Part shown: positions 41,132-42,512 of the stretch, piece after piece
Layout: every line of letters begins with the position of its first letter
How positions within the stretch are numbered: position 1 is the stretch's first letter
Source of the DNA: an archaeon
GTDB lineage: Archaea > Nanobdellota > Nanobdellia > Woesearchaeales > GW2011-AR9
NCBI GenBank assembly: GCA_030704845.1
Contig: JAUYKZ010000008.1
Location: 1 to 42,512 of the forward strand
Reading direction: 5' to 3'
Length of the DNA stretch: 42,512 bases
The notes under the pieces: model-generated
What the model saw: the letters and a program-made list of their open reading frames with translations, nothing else
Database searches by the model: none
Told to the model about the DNA's origin: nothing
Position numbers and translations under genes: made by a program

Positions 41132-42331
41132 TTACCTTCCAGCAACAATCTCAATTACATCACAATGCTTCAGTAAATGGTCTCTACCAACTGTTCGTTT
41201 AGTTCGCACATCTTTGGCACAAATGAAATTATTCCCCAGATCAGTATGTAATTTGTAAGCAAAATCTAGCGCAGTTGAATCTGGAGGTAACAGAAAACAA
41301 TCCGGTAATCTATTTCCATCTTTATCTTCTAACTTAGATATGCCTCCCGGAAAAATAGCCATATAACCTAATACGTTAAATACGGCAGCATCCAAAACTT
41401 TCTGTACTCCCGTAGAACCATAAACGTCAAGAATATTAGTTTGAATAAAACCTAATGCCACTTTCTGTTTTTCAGTAAGCTTATCGTTAGGAGTTATTTC
41501 AAAACGATTATCGCCAGGAACATAAGATATTAACTCGGCTCGCGTTGCTTCTTTTAAAGCAAGTTCGGCATCGCCACAACAGGCAATAAAAGTATAAGTA
41601 GAAAAATCACGAATTAGCCGTTCAAAATTTTCTTTTGCTCCAGGTAAATCAATCTTGTTACATGCAAATATCATCGGCTTGGTTTTATGGCGCAAAAATC
41701 TTGCCAATAATAATAATTGTTCGTCTGTCCAAGAAAGTGGTTTCTGTGCCTCAAGCTTTAGTATGTCGATTGCTTCTTCAATCATTGGTTCAGTAACTTT
41801 AAGGCCAGATAATTGTTTAGCCAACGCAATGTGAATAGCAGATTTATCCTGCGTAACCATCCGTGCAAACTTTTCCCATCCTTTTCTTAGAATCCCCAAA
41901 TACCACATATCTAATTCCACTTCTAAAAATCTAACATCATCTGCTGGATCATGCCCACCTATGGTAATTGGTTCGCCCCGTTCATTAGTTGATCCAGCCA
42001 CATCAATAACATGAATTAAAACATCTGCTTGCCGTAAATCATCCAGAAATTGATTCCCCATCCCTTTTCCTTCATGTGCCCCGGCAACTAAACCAGCTAC
42101 ATCTAACAGTTGAATAGGTACAAATCGAAAATGATTTACGCAAAAACCCGTACGAGGATTACATTGCGTATTAAAATCTTTGTCAGCACAAGCAAGACGT
42201 ACATAACCTACCCCTTCATTAGGTTTAATTGTCGCGAAAGGATAATTAGCAATTTCAGCTTCCGCTAAAGTTGCGGCTTTAAAGAAGGTACTTTTTCCTA
42301 CGTTTGGTTTTCCAACAATTCCAACTAACAT
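41132..42331 (-). CDS. YchF/OLA1-type TGS GTPase, archaeal form
   Basis: This 399-residue GTPase has G1 GKPNVGKST (7-15), the switch II DVAGL, G4 NKID and a C-terminal TGS domain with the FAYKLHTDLG and VGRDHLLKHCDVIEI sequences. Archaeal and eukaryotic relatives bind ribosomes. Bacterial YchF has NMxE at G4 and uses ATP, but NKID here predicts GTP. Six cysteines are present. It is transcribed away from the right-end hairpin array, whose TATATA spacers overlap its probable promoter region. Confidence 0.9.
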   Translation of the reverse strand: MLVGIVGKPNVGKSTFFKAATLAEAEIANYPFATIKPNEGVGYVRLACADKDFNTQCNPRTGFCVNHFRFVPIQLLDVAGLVAGAHEGKGMGNQFLDDLRQADVLIHVIDVAGSTNERGEPITIGGHDPADDVRFLEVELDMWYLGILRKGWEKFARMVTQDKSAIHIALAKQLSGLKVTEPMIEEAIDILKLEAQKPLSWTDEQLLLLARFLRHKTKPMIFACNKIDLPGAKENFERLIRDFSTYTFIACCGDAELALKEATRAELISYVPGDNRFEITPNDKLTEKQKVALGFIQTNILDVYGSTGVQKVLDAAVFNVLGYMAIFPGGISKLEDKDGNRLPDCFLLPPDSTALDFAYKLHTDLGNNFICAKDVRTKRTVGRDHLLKHCDVIEIVAGR

Positions 42332-42370
42332 AAGACGCTGGAGTTGGGGTTACTTTTTAATCTTTACTAT

Positions 42371-42512
42371 TATATACTAAAATGCGTTAGATTTCGAATA
42401 TATTAACGCATTTTATATATATAAAGTGCCAAAAATAAGTTCGAAAGCTTTGGCACTTTAGTATATACTGAACGAAAAGTATTTTTGTGAACTTTTCGTT
42501 GGTATATACAAA
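42371..42512. repeat. Right-end hairpin array
   Basis: Three complete hairpins in TATATA-type spacers: AAAATGCGTTA with TAACGCATTTT (42379-42389 and 42404-42414), AAAGTGCCAAA with TTTGGCACTTT (42423-42433 and 42449-42459) and AACGAAAAGT with ACTTTTCGTT (42471-42480 and 42491-42500). Bases 42398-42466 equal 74-142, and 42481-42512 equal 1-32. If the ends were joined on the 32-bp overlap, the array would read as five or more hairpins with one unit repeated at a period of 156 bp. It lies directly upstream of the YchF-type gene. Confidence 0.85.

Overview
The window looks like a 42.5 kb piece of an AT-rich archaeal genome, most likely a DPANN-type archaeon of the Woesearchaeota/Pacearchaeota kind. 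This placement is inferred from gene families; no marker phylogeny was possible. The archaeal signs are the ribosomal cluster L7Ae-S28e-L24e-Ndk, aEF-2 with a diphthamide-type loop, archaeal-type LeuRS, a split transketolase, a tRNA-Gln with an intron in a bulge-helix-bulge fold, a PGF-pre-PGF-like surface protein, Mre11, and TATA boxes about 25-30 nt before many start codons. First genes of transcription units appear largely leaderless, while internal genes carry GGAGG/GGTGA-type ribosome binding sites.

Layout. The two ends (1-141 and 42371-42512) are arrays of small hairpins that share exact 69-bp and 32-bp repeats, so the ends may join or belong to one repeat array. Next come an XRE-CBS regulator, an overlapping (p)ppGpp hydrolase/synthetase gene pair, argS diverging from a fused pyrB-pyrI, a B3/B4-domain protein with a small membrane protein, and tRNA-Gln. 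At 6.9-8.6 kb a radical SAM protein overlaps a small cysteine-motif partner. At 8.7-11.5 kb lies a probable glycerate module: hydroxypyruvate/glyoxylate reductase, glycerate kinase and a PfkB kinase. The 11.6-19.1 kb part has a membrane-anchored lipase-like hydrolase, a dihydrolipoamide-dehydrogenase-family flavoprotein, a 154-bp structured repeat (copy 1), lysA and the split transketolase. The 19.1-30.6 kb part has a lipoprotein, PolX, a U32 protein, leuS, a Hanks-type kinase diverging from a membrane protein, a nucleotidyltransferase, repeat copy 2, a membrane-anchored protein, and PUA and DUF192 proteins. The 30.6-34.2 kb part is the translation operon. After a hairpin-rich intergenic stretch with an (AAT)13 microsatellite come a lipoprotein and Mre11. 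A strongly folding stretch of about 280 nt follows, then the surface protein, pgk, a coiled-coil protein and a YchF/OLA1-type GTPase.

How it fits together. Most genes are core housekeeping: translation, DNA repair, lower glycolysis/pentose phosphate, and pyrimidine and lysine synthesis. The hydroxypyruvate reductase and glycerate kinase would feed 3-phosphoglycerate to the same pool that PGK uses. The most unusual parts are the hydrolase/synthetase alarmone pair, which resembles a toxSAS toxin-antitoxin arrangement, and several families of multi-hairpin DNA: the terminal arrays, the 154-bp repeat, the 36.2-36.6 kb structure and the 34.3 kb cluster.
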